This document shows positions 22,719 through 34,300 of a stretch of DNA of 64,000 nucleotides, one piece after another. How positions within the stretch are numbered: position 1 is the stretch's first letter; every line of letters begins with the position of its first letter. The notes under the pieces are model-generated. The model was given only the letters and a program-made list of their open reading frames with translations, did not search any database and was not told the origin of the DNA. Source of the DNA: Amanita rubescens (Eukaryota > Basidiomycota > Agaricomycetes > Agaricales > Amanitaceae); assembly GCA_015039365.1 (NCBI GenBank), contig WION01000173.1:1-64000 (forward strand), written 5' to 3'. Made by a program: the position numbers and the translations under genes.

Positions 22719-24927
22719 TCAGGGGACATAGCGGAATTCCGGTGCCTGGACAGCAATTCATTAGCAGTGTTAATTTTACATGTGAACGACAAGGCATACT
22801 TTATCTGCAAGTTCGCTTGTGTCGACCCTGGCGTCAGGATCTGGGATCCCATATTTTCTGTCTCGACGCGCGTTATCCCGTCGATATGAAATCTGATTTC
22901 AGGGTTAATACCGTTAGGTGCGGGGTCAGTGAACCTATACTTACAGTCAAGATTAAAGCGCAGATGACGGCGAGCCACGACAAAGCACAAGAAACTGTCA
23001 AAAGTTACAGTCTATACGGTGGCATAGGAATCGCAACTTACTGGCAAATCCGCGGCTATAAAGGAATATGTAAATTGCATCAGTATAAAAGGTTACGGCT
23101 ACTCACATATAAAAGTCTTTGGCATCCGTCTTTGGGAATATATGGGATCCGAGCACGCTGCCACACTGACCGATTGCCATGAAAGTCGGTATCCCCGCCG
23201 CCTTCTTTGTCTCTGAACCCAAGTTATGGGCGACTAGAGAAACTAGTATCCAGAACGAAAGGCAAAGACGCGGTATCACTCACACCATGCAATGGTCAAT
23301 CCAATAGATGTATACGTCCCACTCGTGATGCAGAAGATTGCGAAGTACCGGACGTGCTTATTTTGGTGAACGACAAGTAACAGCCTGAATAACCGGATGA
23401 GCTCGAGAAACTCCAGGATGAAAAATCGTACAGGTAACCAACTGCGCTAATGGTGCATGCAATCGAGATGGGAACACCACGAGTCTGGAGTTTGTCAGAA
23501 ATGAAAGAAAATGTTATCAGGACCACGGCAGTGACGACGTATGGAGGAACGGTGAAAAGCTGAGCTCTTGCATCGCCTGGAACGTCAGTCAAGGCATGTT
23601 AACTGGGATCAATCGCCTGAACTGACTATATCCAAACGACGCTATGATAGTAGGTAGGAATGCGGATATGGATGACAAAGCACAGTTCAAGCCGAAGTAG
23701 ATCACCCCAGCGGTCCACACCTTGATCCCTAGTCAGCTAATAACAAGGAGAGATATTAAAGCATACCCTCCAATCGCGTAACGCCATCCACACGTGCCCT
23801 ATAGGAATGGTCAATCTAATCTGAGGCATCATCGAGAGAACAATATACTTTTCTGAACCATAGCGCCTACATCACCGCTCGTCGCCCTGTTCATTCTGGC
23901 AACAGCTAATTTACGTTCACGAGCGGTGAGATATGTTGTCGCCTCGGGCCGATCCGGCAAAAAGAAGTACGTAAACACGCTGAGGATAATGGTTGGAATG
24001 CCCTGGTCATGTTAGCGAAGGTTTCCTGGGAATACCAGAAAAAATTACCTCGATGATGAAGAGCAACCTCCAGTTTTCGATGTGGGCCTTTGCATGTGAG
24101 ATGCCGAAGGCTATAATACCTCCGAATGCACCAGCGACGGCAGCAAACCCGAACCAATAAGCCATCTAGGTTCTGCGTGAGTTATCGCAAGCCAACGGCA
24201 TTAATGTCGTACTGACCCGTAGACCCATTTCCTTCTTGGTGTAGAAGAGCGCTATTACAACATGGATAAACTGAACGAAAGACCCACAGGATACTCACAA
24301 AAGTACAGGGGGATTGCAGGGCCAAATCCGGCCTCGAAAATTCCAAGGAAGATTCTGGCAGCCATCAATCCTCCAAAGTCAAAACCAGTGGACTACGAGC
24401 AATTAGATACTAGCAAGCGTTAGCTTGATACTCTTACCATAAGGGTTGACGTTAGTCCCCAGCCGGCGGCACAACACGCCATCCATACCCTGGGCGGGTA
24501 CAACTTGGATACCACGGTTGCTGGTGTTTGACATAATATCTACGAAATCGGTTACAACAATCGTCTGCAAGATATTTGTGGATCTTACGTATGAAAAGAA
24601 GAAAGCAGAATTGACCCAGTCAAAAAGCACGCCAGTGGGATCCTTATTTTTACCGAGGATACTCGGCAACCCCATGAGTCGCGCATTGCCTAGATTTGAG
24701 CGGTCGAGGTCTAATATGAAGATTTAGTTTCCTCCCATGTTTTTAGGGCAGGGTTGGAACGGACATGCGAAGAGATATAAAAGACATGTAATCGGAAGAA
24801 TGCGTCGATCGAGTTTGTTAAGCAGTTGCTGCTCTTCTATGGCGGTTTCGGCATCGCTCAGCTCCTCTTGCCCACCATCTTCGTAGCGCTCCTGGAGCTT
24901 CTCGTCGGAATGGAGTTTGGGATCCAT
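22719..24927 (-). CDS. MFS transporter, DAL5/allantoate-permease type (anion:cation symporter family)
   Basis: A plasma-membrane carrier; this family imports organic anions such as allantoate, nicotinate or other carboxylates. The start is MDPKLHSDEKLQERYEDGGQ at 24927; the frame extends upstream but the first ATG is here. Then NKLDRRILPITCLLYLFA (TM1), DRSNLGNARLMG, DPTGVLFDWVNSAFFFSYV, GFDFGGLMAARIFLGIFEAGFGPA, ALFYTKKEMGLR, LPDRPEATTYLTARER (central loop) and later YFGLNCALSSISAFLPTIIASF. The end rebuilds over four introns: GQCGSVLGSHIFPKTDAKDFY, a last TM segment (SWLAVICALIL), RRDRKYGIPDPDARVDTSEL and APEFRYVP, the usual DAL5-family tail, with the stop at 22719. About twelve introns. Substrate cannot be told from sequence. 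Confidence 0.87.
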
Positions 24928-25508
24928 GTAGGGCGGACCAACGAGGTGCACGGTCAGGAGGCTAAGCCCCAGCTATTTATTAATGACGGCACTCACCAAA
25001 AAATAGGTGACTTCGTCTTTTGGCCCATGGAGAAACTTTGCGACGGTCCGGGCTAATTGCATCATCAAAAGATCGCTTAAAAAAAGATCGCCCAAAAATT
25101 GTAATGCAAAGTGGCTGTCGAGGCTTTATTGGGATCTAGCGGTCCATATGCTCGAGCATAATGTGAGAATGGCTGGGAATGGTTGTAGACAGGTGCTGCG
25201 TTTCGGTTACCTATATATGGGTATAACTCTAAATCTCACGGTGATTGGGAGGCTTTTAGTGGCACGCGACTTTGGATTACTACACCACGTACGGAACGCG
25301 TGGCATGTAATAACACGCGGGTAGAAAATTTTCGTTGAAACAAGAGAAGGTAGCAGGAATCCAAACATGCATCACGCTGGTGCCATAATACAATTTGTGG
25401 TGAAGTTTCGTAGTTCGACATAAGGGTGAGCTGAAACCCGAATAGCCTTTTAGGGAAGGATCTCAACCGGCATTCCCGGCCACGTGCGCGATTACAATCC
25501 GATACGCA
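24928..25508. other. Divergent intergenic region
   Basis: About 580 bases between two divergently transcribed genes (MFS transporter on minus, unassigned protein on plus), so it probably holds both promoters. No further feature was resolved. Confidence 0.4.
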
Positions 25509-27002
25509 ATGACCAGCGATCCTAGGATACCCAAACCTCGGTCACCAAAGGTCTACACCGATCAACAACTAGCATTTCTCAGAAGGTGCGACAGTCTACT
25601 CAACTTAACTCAACGTTTCTAAACATGTCAATAGCAGTCTACCAGAATTTGAGAGGCGACTTCAAGGCCCCATTAGAGGCGATGCCAAAAAGTTTGCTCT
25701 GGAGAAGGCCACTGAATTTATCGCGCAATTCGGAATTCCAGATGAATTTGCAGGTATCGAGGAATCTGAGTCACGGTTCAAAGAGGTATGTTACTAACTT
25801 TTTATGTGCATTTTTTCCCATTCATTTCCCGTGCGATCCAGCAAATCTACAATTGGTTTAAGAATACCGTAGGCAGAGCAAGGCGTAAGCAGGAGGGTCG
25901 GTCGCGACAAGATAAAAAAACGCCCGAAACAGGTTGAATACATTTTCTTGATGACATATTGACGCCTGCTCATTTATCCCGCTTTGTAGGGTCATTGGAC
26001 AATCTTCGATGGTCAAGTAATAACGGTGCAGTAGCAACATCACCGGTGGTGCCTTATTCGCCAGTAGACACTAGTAGCGCCGCTCTTATTTCCCCACGGA
26101 GCACGGTTCCGCAATTCGGCACCATACAGGCTAGCATAAGCTCTTCCGTCCCTCAGACCACGATACTTCAGAACCGCACGATGGCACTCCCTGCATCCCG
26201 TGCGACCTTGCGTGACGCATTTATCCAGGGAATGGACACGGCGTCCTTGGCTTCCATGATACAAGCGTTTGTCATGTCAAATCCTTCCACAATTCCTCTC
26301 ACTCCTGTCATTGACGCGCTATACGATGCAATATCGGCTAATTCGTTCCATCAAGATCCCACGCCGTTTCTCCGTCGATATTTGGATGCGACCGACCTCT
26401 TTAGCCATAATCTCATCCATGCCGGCGTGGCTGGTCCGCAAGCCGGATTACGTGCCCTGGAGTTGCAGATACGCAGAAATTCGATTTGGGTGTCAAGTAT
26501 AACTGGCACGCCATCGCCTGCCTTCTCTGTCAATTCGAATTCCATGGCAGAGGAGATGAACCGAATTGCATTTGAACGTCAGCGGAGAAAAGATCATATC
26601 CAGTGGGCGCGCATACATGCTGCTACCTTGGAACTTTGTGCAATGAGCACTTCACGGAGAACTACCACTGACGGCGCCCACATAGCAAGCAAGATGTTCT
26701 CCGATACTATAGCAAGGGATGCTGTCTGGGGTTCGGATGAAGTCGAATGGGTTGCTGGAATGTGCATTTTAAGGGCTGTCATACGCACGACCCCCGGAAC
26801 TAACCGTCAACAGAGGGATGACTATAATGAGCTCTTGAGAGCATATGAGAATAGGTGGAAAGAAATCAAAGATGACGCAAGACAAGCTCTTGTAACAGTG
26901 GGTCCCCCGTTCGAAACCAACGATTTCTCGTTAACACCATCCCTCCACAGGAGATATTATTGGCTGCAAAAGAAGATCTTACCCGCTGGGATGAAATTTT
27001 AA
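25509..27002 (+). CDS. Unassigned protein with a homeodomain-like helix
   Basis: Four exons: 25509-25585, 25635-25785, 25842-25932, 25990-27002, giving 443 residues; all junctions are GT-AG and keep frame. The N-terminal part reads KVYTDQQLAFLRR, LPEFERRLQG, FALEKATEFIAQFGIPDEF, then QIYNWFKNTVGRARRKQEGR. The last piece resembles homeodomain recognition helix 3 (WFxN followed by a basic run), but the upstream helices do not match a classical homeodomain. The long last exon is Ser/Thr/Pro-rich at first (LDNLRWSSNNGAV), then helical (IQALVMSNPS-like and RIAFERQRRKDHIQWARIHA). No signal peptide or membrane segment. A DNA-binding role is inference. The exon with ATG at 25959 is not an independent gene. 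Confidence 0.6.
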
Positions 27003-27826
27003 GATAATGTGCGTTATGATTGAAGGCGTCTCCTATAAGATATTTTCTCATGGACTTATCAGGGTTTAATTAGTGTTACCAATACTCGCTCTGCTCAAAC
27101 GTACCGCATCATATCATGTCATTGTGTTTATAGGTCCGCTGTATCCTTTACTTTCTGTTGTATTTCACGTCGCTGTCGATATGCTTTCCGCGTAATATAT
27201 GTCTCTCACGCCGATCTTGTTGCGACAGGTCAATCGCAGGCTTCTCCGGGCACACGCGGGATTCCATTTGTTCATAATGACCGTTGTCTCGCAAATAAAT
27301 TTTGCCTAGGTGATTATCCGCAGATCTCCCTGAAAGCGGCTACCGAACAGTCATTGTATTGACGTCATAAACGAAGCTCGATATTCCGTCATCTGAATGG
27401 TCCATATACAGATTAGCATGCGTCTACATCGTGCCCATTCAGTGGTCAGGATCTGCTGATAGAAAAGAACCGAGGACGGTATGGCCTATGTCAGAATCGA
27501 GTATATATATGTACTCAAGCATTCAATTTATTGATGAGACTGCATGCCACACCTGACAAGCATTCGCTTTTGTTGTCATGACATGGGATTCACGACACGT
27601 GAGGACCTCAGATCATCATGTCAAATCAGCCTTACAATGTTTCCTGGGCCTTTTGAATGTAACGGAACTCGCTAATGTCTAACAGGCAAACTGAATCCGC
27701 AGAGATCGACAAGTTTTGACATACAATGCCACACTAACATTTATTATCGCAATCGGGATAACGACGGAATACATTACACATGTAAAGATTGAGTTCTGCT
27801 TCAAGCCTGTACTAATCTTCCCCCGA
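27003..27826. other. Intergenic, convergent region
   Basis: About 820 bases between the homeodomain-like gene (plus) and the first oxygenase gene (minus), so mostly 3' flanks. Nothing further was resolved. Confidence 0.4.
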
Positions 27827-29166
27827 CTAGCCCGTAATTTCAAACCGCGCCGCTGGCGTTGGTGGAGTCGTCCTTGCCCCAGGTTTTCCTACCTCGATGA
27901 ACAGGCAGAAAGATTCGTATTCATAAAATACGGCTGGCTCGTTGCCGCGGACATCGATAGGATAACACTGGTTCAGTTTTGAAAGTTCTCTCACCCAGTA
28001 AACTGGCACGTCTTCTTCGAGTATTAATGCTCCTTTTTGTTTAGCTATGTGGTCTGGAGCCACATCCGTGAGATCGGGGATGAGACCTTGGAATGCTATA
28101 AGGTCGTAATCGGCGCAAACAAGAGCCCGAAGAGAAACGTGGAGCGAAAGTTCCTTTGCGACCCGCACGGTTTCCGCGTCTAATCCCTTCAGACGTTTGC
28201 TGATCTCGTTCAAGCTAAAGTACGGCCCCTCTCGGGACATTTCCACTGGATATTTGTGTTCCAGATTGAAGCCGAGCCATCCACCTTCGGGTAAAAAGGA
28301 CGAGTCGAGAAGAAGAGCATCTAATGTCTTTTTGAGAGCCAGCGCATTCGGAGACAGAGATACTGGGATGGTACGAGCTCCAGCATCGTTGTCATAATAA
28401 AGATTATATGTGACAGAAATCCGGTGTCCAGATTTGACCATCGACACCTCGTGTTCGATGTCGCTATAAAGAGCGACGTAGGCTATATGAGGGTCTTGGC
28501 ATTCGGCGAGAACGTTTGCAGCGTCAAACGACCATTCATCCCCCCCCTTCCTCATGATAAGCTCGCCACCGTCAAATGAGGTAGGAAATATGACGACGAG
28601 TGAGCCGAACATGTTTGTGCCACGGGGTGTATCGATGTGTGCCTTGAAGAAAGATCCTTCCCCTGAAATCATATCGTCAGGAATACATTCTTCTAATGAG
28701 TAAAGTAGATGCCACCATAGACATTCAAATTGTACAACTCTGCTCGCACTGGCTTTGCTGATGCTTCTCCGAGTACGAGATTTTCACGGATGATCTTGAT
28801 AAGTCCAAGGCGAACAATGTCCAGTCCGACCATGAATGAACCAACATTAAGTTTCCTGGCCTTTCTATAAGACTCGTCGTAAACGTCTTCTTTGTTCCTT
28901 CCAAAGGTCGCAGGGTCGCATGCTTTGACTAGCAGCTCCAGCGACTCCAAAGAAGGATTGAGCAGACTTATTTGACTAAAGAGAATATCAGCGATATCGA
29001 GGATGAATAAATATCTATCGCACCGTGTATTTTCATCTTTCCCGTAGTATAGAAGAAGATCGTTGGGTGTAACGGGCAGTGCTCCGCGGCAGAATGGAAG
29101 AGGCCCGGAAAAGGAGCTTTGGAGCAGTTTATCGTGCTCGTTGGTCATGAAGTTCGGTTCAGACAT
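27827..29166 (-). CDS. 2OG-Fe(II) oxygenase family protein, array copy 1
   Basis: Three exons. Exon 1 starts MSEPNFMTNEHDKLL and ends DENTR before a 50-base intron. Exon 2 has LLVKACDPATFGRNKEDVYD and ends ELYNLNVYG. Exon 3 carries the catalytic core. Expected ligands are visible: iron-binding H-x-D in FFKAHIDTPRG (about residue 165), the distal His in SDIEHEV, and the 2-oxoglutarate-binding Arg in GHRISVTYNLY. About 430 residues, no signal peptide, so probably intracellular. The family resembles prolyl-4-hydroxylase-type oxygenases expanded in mushrooms; substrate unknown. It is the first of four head-to-tail paralogues and shares a near-identical central tract with copy 2. Confidence 0.85.
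28575..28925. repeat. Near-identical tract shared by oxygenase copies 1 and 2 (copy 1 side)
   Basis: About 350 bases matching 31195-31545, covering the end of exon 2, the whole second intron and the start of exon 3. Only about ten differences are visible, while coding sequence on both sides diverges much more. Confidence 0.8.
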
Positions 29167-29206
29167 GATTGAAGTAAGCTGGGTTATTGGAAACGGTCGT
29201 ATTGAC

Positions 29207-29216
29207 GCCTTATATA
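29207..29216 (-). promoter_or_regulatory. TATA box of oxygenase copy 1
   Basis: TATATAAGG on the minus strand about 41 bases upstream of the ATG. A matching element sits at the same place in copy 2. Confidence 0.55.
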
Positions 29217-30438
29217 CGCTCGGGCTGATGAGCCACGCGCATTGTTCCAAAGAGCATCGTCAAAGGAGCCGACTGGGCAGCTCTCTCGGGATCATGGACT
29301 CCTCGTGTAACGGATGATACAGTTGCCGAAATCATTGCAGTCTCCATCGAGTCATACGAGCTCATTCGGCTGTTGGCGTGATGGTCTTTGTGATGGATCT
29401 TGGTGGATATAGACAAAGTATTTCCAAATATAGTAATGTGATTGGATCAACTTCACGAGTTGCGAGTCCGACACCTGTAGAACGTCACGAATGTGGTGCT
29501 TTGTGTGTTCTGATATCAAACGTTGTGCCATGCCTGATGCGGAAGCAGTTCAAACGTCCTCACATCATGCATCAGGGGGGAGAGGCGATCAGATAATCGT
29601 GCCACTTCAATCAGACAACGTTATACCAGCTTGTTGCAGGGTACAAACGTAGTTAGGATGCTTGTAACGTGATCAAAGGTTATGCTGCTCTGCCTCCTGT
29701 TCTCCTCGTTCAGAACCTTCAATGCCGATGCAGCGGTAGCTGTGCGCGTTCGGCCCTGAGTCGGTGTTGTTTTGGGCTTGGGGTCGTATTGACTCGCAAC
29801 GGCGTAAAGTAGTGAGAGTGAAAGACATGTTCCATGCGCGGTTACGTTCGGGCTCCGAAGAGCTCGCCGGCGAACTTATGTTCAAGTGATTCGGAGGAGA
29901 ATCTGAGTCCGCGCTGCAGATAAGAACCTCAAGCCATGCCACCGAATTGTATGCGCTTAGAGAGAACATAATATAAGGACTCGCCGGAAGGTGGAAGGCA
30001 TCGTGGAAGTGGAAGACATGCCAGGGAAGACAACGACTAGGAGCAGAAGTAGCTCCTGCTGCCGTGGATTTGTGCTTCGTTAGGACCTCGTCTTTCCGCT
30101 TCAGTGAGGGAGGTTAAGTTGTTCACCTCGTGCATGATAAGATTTGTCGGTAGCGGCAACGCGTCACTAATATGGATGCGCAATGGCAATCTACCCGTCC
30201 TGCCTAGCCCAGAGTGTTTTGTTACGTTACGAAATCGCTCGAAGAAAAAATCTGATGCTCATTCAAGATATTCAAGAAGTGTCTGGACTGGGTTGCGAGA
30301 ATGGCGTGGCGTTTCAACACAGTCAACAGTTGACCTTTAAATTTAACCTGTTTACTTCGGATACTAATACTCGCGCTATGGAACGGATACGTTCGAATAC
30401 AAAACAATTTATTAAGATGATACTCTTTGCTTCGGCCC
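29217..30438. other. Spacer between oxygenase copies 1 and 2
   Basis: The part next to copy 1 (to about 29340) resembles the promoter region of copy 2 (31830-31965), so the duplicated unit includes upstream sequence. A 98-codon ATG ORF on the minus strand (29673-29969) has no recognised content. Confidence 0.45.
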
Positions 30439-31785
30439 TTATTCCAAGTCCTCTTCGACCTCATCCAATGGTTCCGGCGGGGTCGTCCTCGTCCCAGGTT
30501 TACCCACTTCAACGAAGAGACAGAAGGATTTGTACTCGTAATCCACAGCTGGCTCATTGCCGTGAACATCGATAGGGTAATACTGATTCAGTCTTGAAGA
30601 CGTCTTTATCCAATGAAATTCCATATTTTTTTCGAGTTTCACGGCTCCTTTAACGCCAGGTATATCGTCTGCAGGCACGTCCGTCAAATCGGGAACATCC
30701 TTCTCGAACGCTATGAGGTCGTAATCGGCCGAAACAAAGGCTCGAAGAGAGACATGGAGCGAAAGCTCTTTAGAGATCTGCACGACTTCCGCGTCGATTC
30801 CCTTCAGACAGTTCTTGATTTTGTCCAAATCGAAGGATGTTCCTTTCGGTTGCGTTTTTACCGGATATTTGTGTTCCAAGTTGAAACCGAGCCATCCACC
30901 TTTGGGGAGGAACGCAGCATCAAGAAGAAGGGTTCCTAGCGTGTCTCTAAGTCCCAGCCCATTCGGAGACAGAGACACCGGGGTGGGAGGAGCTTGGGCA
31001 TAGTCATCGAAATAAAGATTGTATGTGACGGAGATCCGATGTCCAGATCCAACCATCGACACCTCATGTTCGACATCACTGTAAAGAGCGACGTAGGCTA
31101 AATGAGGGCCTTCGCATTCAGCGAGTGCTCTTGCAGGATCAAACGACCATTCACCCTCTCCTTTCCTCATGATAAGCTCGCCACCATCGAATGGGGTAGG
31201 AAATATGACGACGAGTGAGCCGAACATGTTTGTGCCACGGGGTGTATCGATGTGTGCCTTGAAGAAAGATCCTTCCCCTGAAATCATATCGTCAGGAATA
31301 CATTCTTCTAATGAGTAAAGTAGATGCCACCATAGACATTCAAATTGTACAACTCTGCTCGCACTGACTTTGCTGATGCTTCTCCGAGTACAAGATTTTC
31401 ACGGATGATCTTGATGAGACCCAGGCGAACAATGTCCAGTCCGACCATGAACGAACCAACATTAAGTTTCCTGGCCTTTCTATAAGACTCGTCGTAAATG
31501 TCTTCTTTGTTCCTTCCAAAGGTCGCAGGATCGCATGCTTCGACTAGCAGCTCCAGCGACTCTGAAGAAGGACAGAAAAGACTTATTTGACTAGAATCGA
31601 TATCAGCGATATGGAGGACCGAGAAATAAATATCTATCCCACCTCGCATTTTCATCCTCCCCGTAGTATAGAAGAAGATCATTGGTTGTAACAGGCAGTA
31701 CTCCGCGGCAGAATGGAAGAGGCCCAGAGAAGAAGGCTTGGAGCAGTTGAGAGTGCTTATCGGTTATGGAGACCTCTTGAGACAT
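30439..31785 (-). CDS. 2OG-Fe(II) oxygenase family protein, array copy 2
   Basis: Same three-exon structure as copy 1. The start is MSQEVSITDKHSQLLQ. The first intron (GTGGGATAG to TTCTAG) joins DENAR to QISLF. Exon 2 ends YNLNVYG, and exon 3 starts with GEGSFFKAHIDTPRG. The H-x-D, the distal His (SDVEHEV) and the Arg (GHRISVTYNLYFD) are all present, so it should be active. The tail is acidic (DEVEEDLE). About 430 residues. Confidence 0.85.
31195..31545. repeat. Near-identical tract shared by oxygenase copies 1 and 2 (copy 2 side)
   Basis: Partner of 28575-28925; see that entry. The intron sequence is identical between the copies over its visible length. Confidence 0.8.
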
Positions 31786-31820
31786 GGTTAAAGTGTGGTA
31801 GGTTACTGGCTATTGACGTC

Positions 31821-31829
31821 TTATATATA
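31821..31829 (-). promoter_or_regulatory. TATA box of oxygenase copy 2
   Basis: TATATATAA on the minus strand about 36 bases upstream of the ATG of copy 2, matching the position in copy 1. Confidence 0.55.
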
Positions 31830-32637
31830 CTCGCGCTACCTGAGGCATGCACGTTGTTTCAAAGAGTATCATGAAAGAATGCGGCAGCTCTCTCAGGATC
31901 ATGGACTCACCATTGTTCCCTTCGGGTAGGACGGGGGGGTACAGCTGCCGAAATGCATTCCACCAATCAGTGGCTCTTTGTGATGGCTCTTTGCATGCAC
32001 GCAAGCTTCACCAAATGCGGCAATGTTAGAAACTTGGTCACACCGTCGAGCGAGGACCTTAAATCCACCTTGTCCCAAAATGGAATAACCAGTTGGCCAC
32101 GGTGAACAGTATCCGAGACCCCAATGCTTCTCGTAGCCAGCCGAGCCCGGTTCCGATATCGATAATCAAACGATAGTCATATTTCGTACGACGGTACCAA
32201 TGCGGAATCTCGGCCATATCCGCTACGGTCAAATCTTCGCCTTGTCCTGATTATGAACCTTTGAGGCTGGCTTCCCATCAAATTGAAGCCGTAGGTCATA
32301 CACGAGTTTTATCGGAATCTGCATCTGAGAGGTTGGTGGCATGACTGTGAAACTTGAAGGGCCCGAGTTGCCATAATAGGCAATTCAACTTCAACGTTCA
32401 CTGCGTCACATCATAAGGACTCAGATCTCAGAACCATATTATGCCGTTTAACTGTCCTTGTCATCGTCTTTATTTAAGGTTGTGGTTGTACGCCATTCAT
32501 AATCACCATATGGCTGCCTAATTTTCCTTTGATGACAAACTCTAGACGTGAGCAGAAATTTAGATATATTACAGCGCTGACGTGTTACACAGAAGCAATG
32601 TAAAGAGTAAATACCCTCGCTCCAGGAATGGGCCTTT
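31830..32637. other. Spacer between oxygenase copies 2 and 3
   Basis: About 800 bases. The part next to copy 2 resembles the copy 1 promoter. Between about 32060 and 32220 the minus strand has an open stretch (IPHWYRRTKYDYRLIIDIG) of unknown origin, possibly a gene remnant. Confidence 0.35.
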
Positions 32638-33992
32638 TTAATCTTCATCCGATTCCATAAATTCTGACTGTGGCGCCAGTGTAGGTGGGGTCGTCCTCAT
32701 CCCAGGTTTACCCACCTCGATAAAGAGGCAGAAGGATTCGTACTCATACTCTACGGCTGGTTCATTGCCGTTAACATCAGGAGGGTAATGTTGATTCAGT
32801 CCCGAAGGCTCTGTTATCCAGTGAACCCGCATATCCTCTTCGAGATCTATGGCCCCACTAACACAGAGTATATCTCTTTCAAGCACATGATTGAGATAGG
32901 GAATCGATCCTTCGAATGCTATTAGGGTGTCACAGGCAGCGACGAAAGCTCGAAGGGAAACACGGAGCGAAAGTTCCTTTGCGACCCGAACAATCTCGGC
33001 ATCTATTCCTTTGAGGCATTTCCCGATTTTGTCCAAGTTGATATAATTTCCCTCCCCGCCACACGCTACCGGATATTTATGTTCCAGATTGAAACCGAGC
33101 CATCCACCCTCGGGGAAAAACGTAGCATCAAGAAGAAGGGTTTCTAGCGTATTTTTGAGTCCCAGCGCACCGTGAGACAGAGACATTGGGATGGTAAGAG
33201 CCTGAGTATCGTCGTCGAGATAGAGATTGTATGTGATAGAAATCCGGTGCCCAGATTTGACCATCGACACCTCGTGTTCGACGTCGCTATATAGAGCAAC
33301 ATAAGCTATGTGAGGGCCTTGGCATCCGGCAAGAGCTTGGGCGGCGTCGAATGACCACTCATTCTCTCCTTTTCTCATGATAAGCTCGCCGCCCTCAAAC
33401 GATGTCGGAAATAAGATAACAAGGGAACCAAACATCTTCGTGCCACGGGGTGTATCGACATGTGCCTTGAAGAAGGATCCTTCACCTGAAAGCGCGTTGT
33501 CAGCAAAACGATCTTAGAATAAGCACGAGTGTAACCATAGATGTTCAATTTGTACAACTCTGCTCGCACTGACTTCGGTGATGTTTGTCCGACTACAAGG
33601 GCTTCACTGATGATCCTGGGAAGACCTAAACAAACTACGTCTAGCCCAACCATGAATGAACCAGTGTTGAGTTTCTTGGCTTTTCTGTAAGACTCGTCGT
33701 ACACGTCTTCTTTGTTCCTTCCAAACGTCGCAGGGTCACACGCTTTGACCAATAATTCCAGTGACTGCGAGGGAGGATAAAAAAGATTTAATCGGCTAGA
33801 AATCGTTATCAGCGATATGTACGATGGAGGAGGAATGAGCTACGCTACCGCGCGCTTTCGTCGTTCCCGGACCCGTAGTATAGAAGCAGATCATTGGGTG
33901 CGACAGGCAACACTCCACGGCAGAACGGAAGAGTGGAAGAAAAGGATTTTTGGAGCAGTTGAGTGCTCGACGGTCACAAAGTCTTGCTGCAT
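32638..33992 (-). pseudogene. 2OG-Fe(II) oxygenase, array copy 3, probably broken in exon 1
   Basis: Exons 2 and 3 are intact: LLVKACDPATFGRNKEDVYD, KLNIYG, then GEGSFFKAHVDTPRG, SDVEHEV and GHRISITYNLYLD with all catalytic residues. In exon 1 the ATG at 33992 gives MQQDFVTVEHS, but the expected continuation (LLQKSFSSTLPFC) is in another frame. Copy 2 reads CACTCTCAACTG where this copy reads CACTCAACTG (about 33960), a 2-base loss. No ATG downstream restores the N-terminus. It may be a young pseudogene, use an unseen upstream exon, or reflect a sequence error. Confidence 0.6.
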
Positions 33993-34300
33993 GAACGTTG
34001 AACGATTGAAGTGTGCTGGGTGCAGTACTGACAATATAAGTAGTAACTCAGTGTGACTCGAACTTGCGCATGCATCTCGCCGGTGCCGGTGAGAGCGTGT
34101 CTAAGATTCAGAAGGCTTCGTGCGCAAGTCACTCACACGAGTCGGAGTCACATCAAGGAGGGGCAAACGAGAAATGTTCGTACAACATAGTATCTACAGT
34201 GCAAGACTCGGCAATGCACTTAGGTTTCGTCCTCATAATATTCCTCAGAATCGCCCCGAGCCTCGTCATCCTGAGCTTTGTTCCTGTCAGATTGAAGCTG
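33993..34300. other. Short spacer between oxygenase copies 3 and 4
   Basis: About 300 bases. An AT-rich TATA-like AATATAAG lies 40-50 bases upstream of the copy 3 ATG. Nothing else was seen. Confidence 0.35.

Noticed and set aside
25959..26043. Separate gene starting at ATG 25959
   Set aside because: The ATG lies inside a GT-AG intron of the four-exon gene that starts at 25509 and joins in frame.
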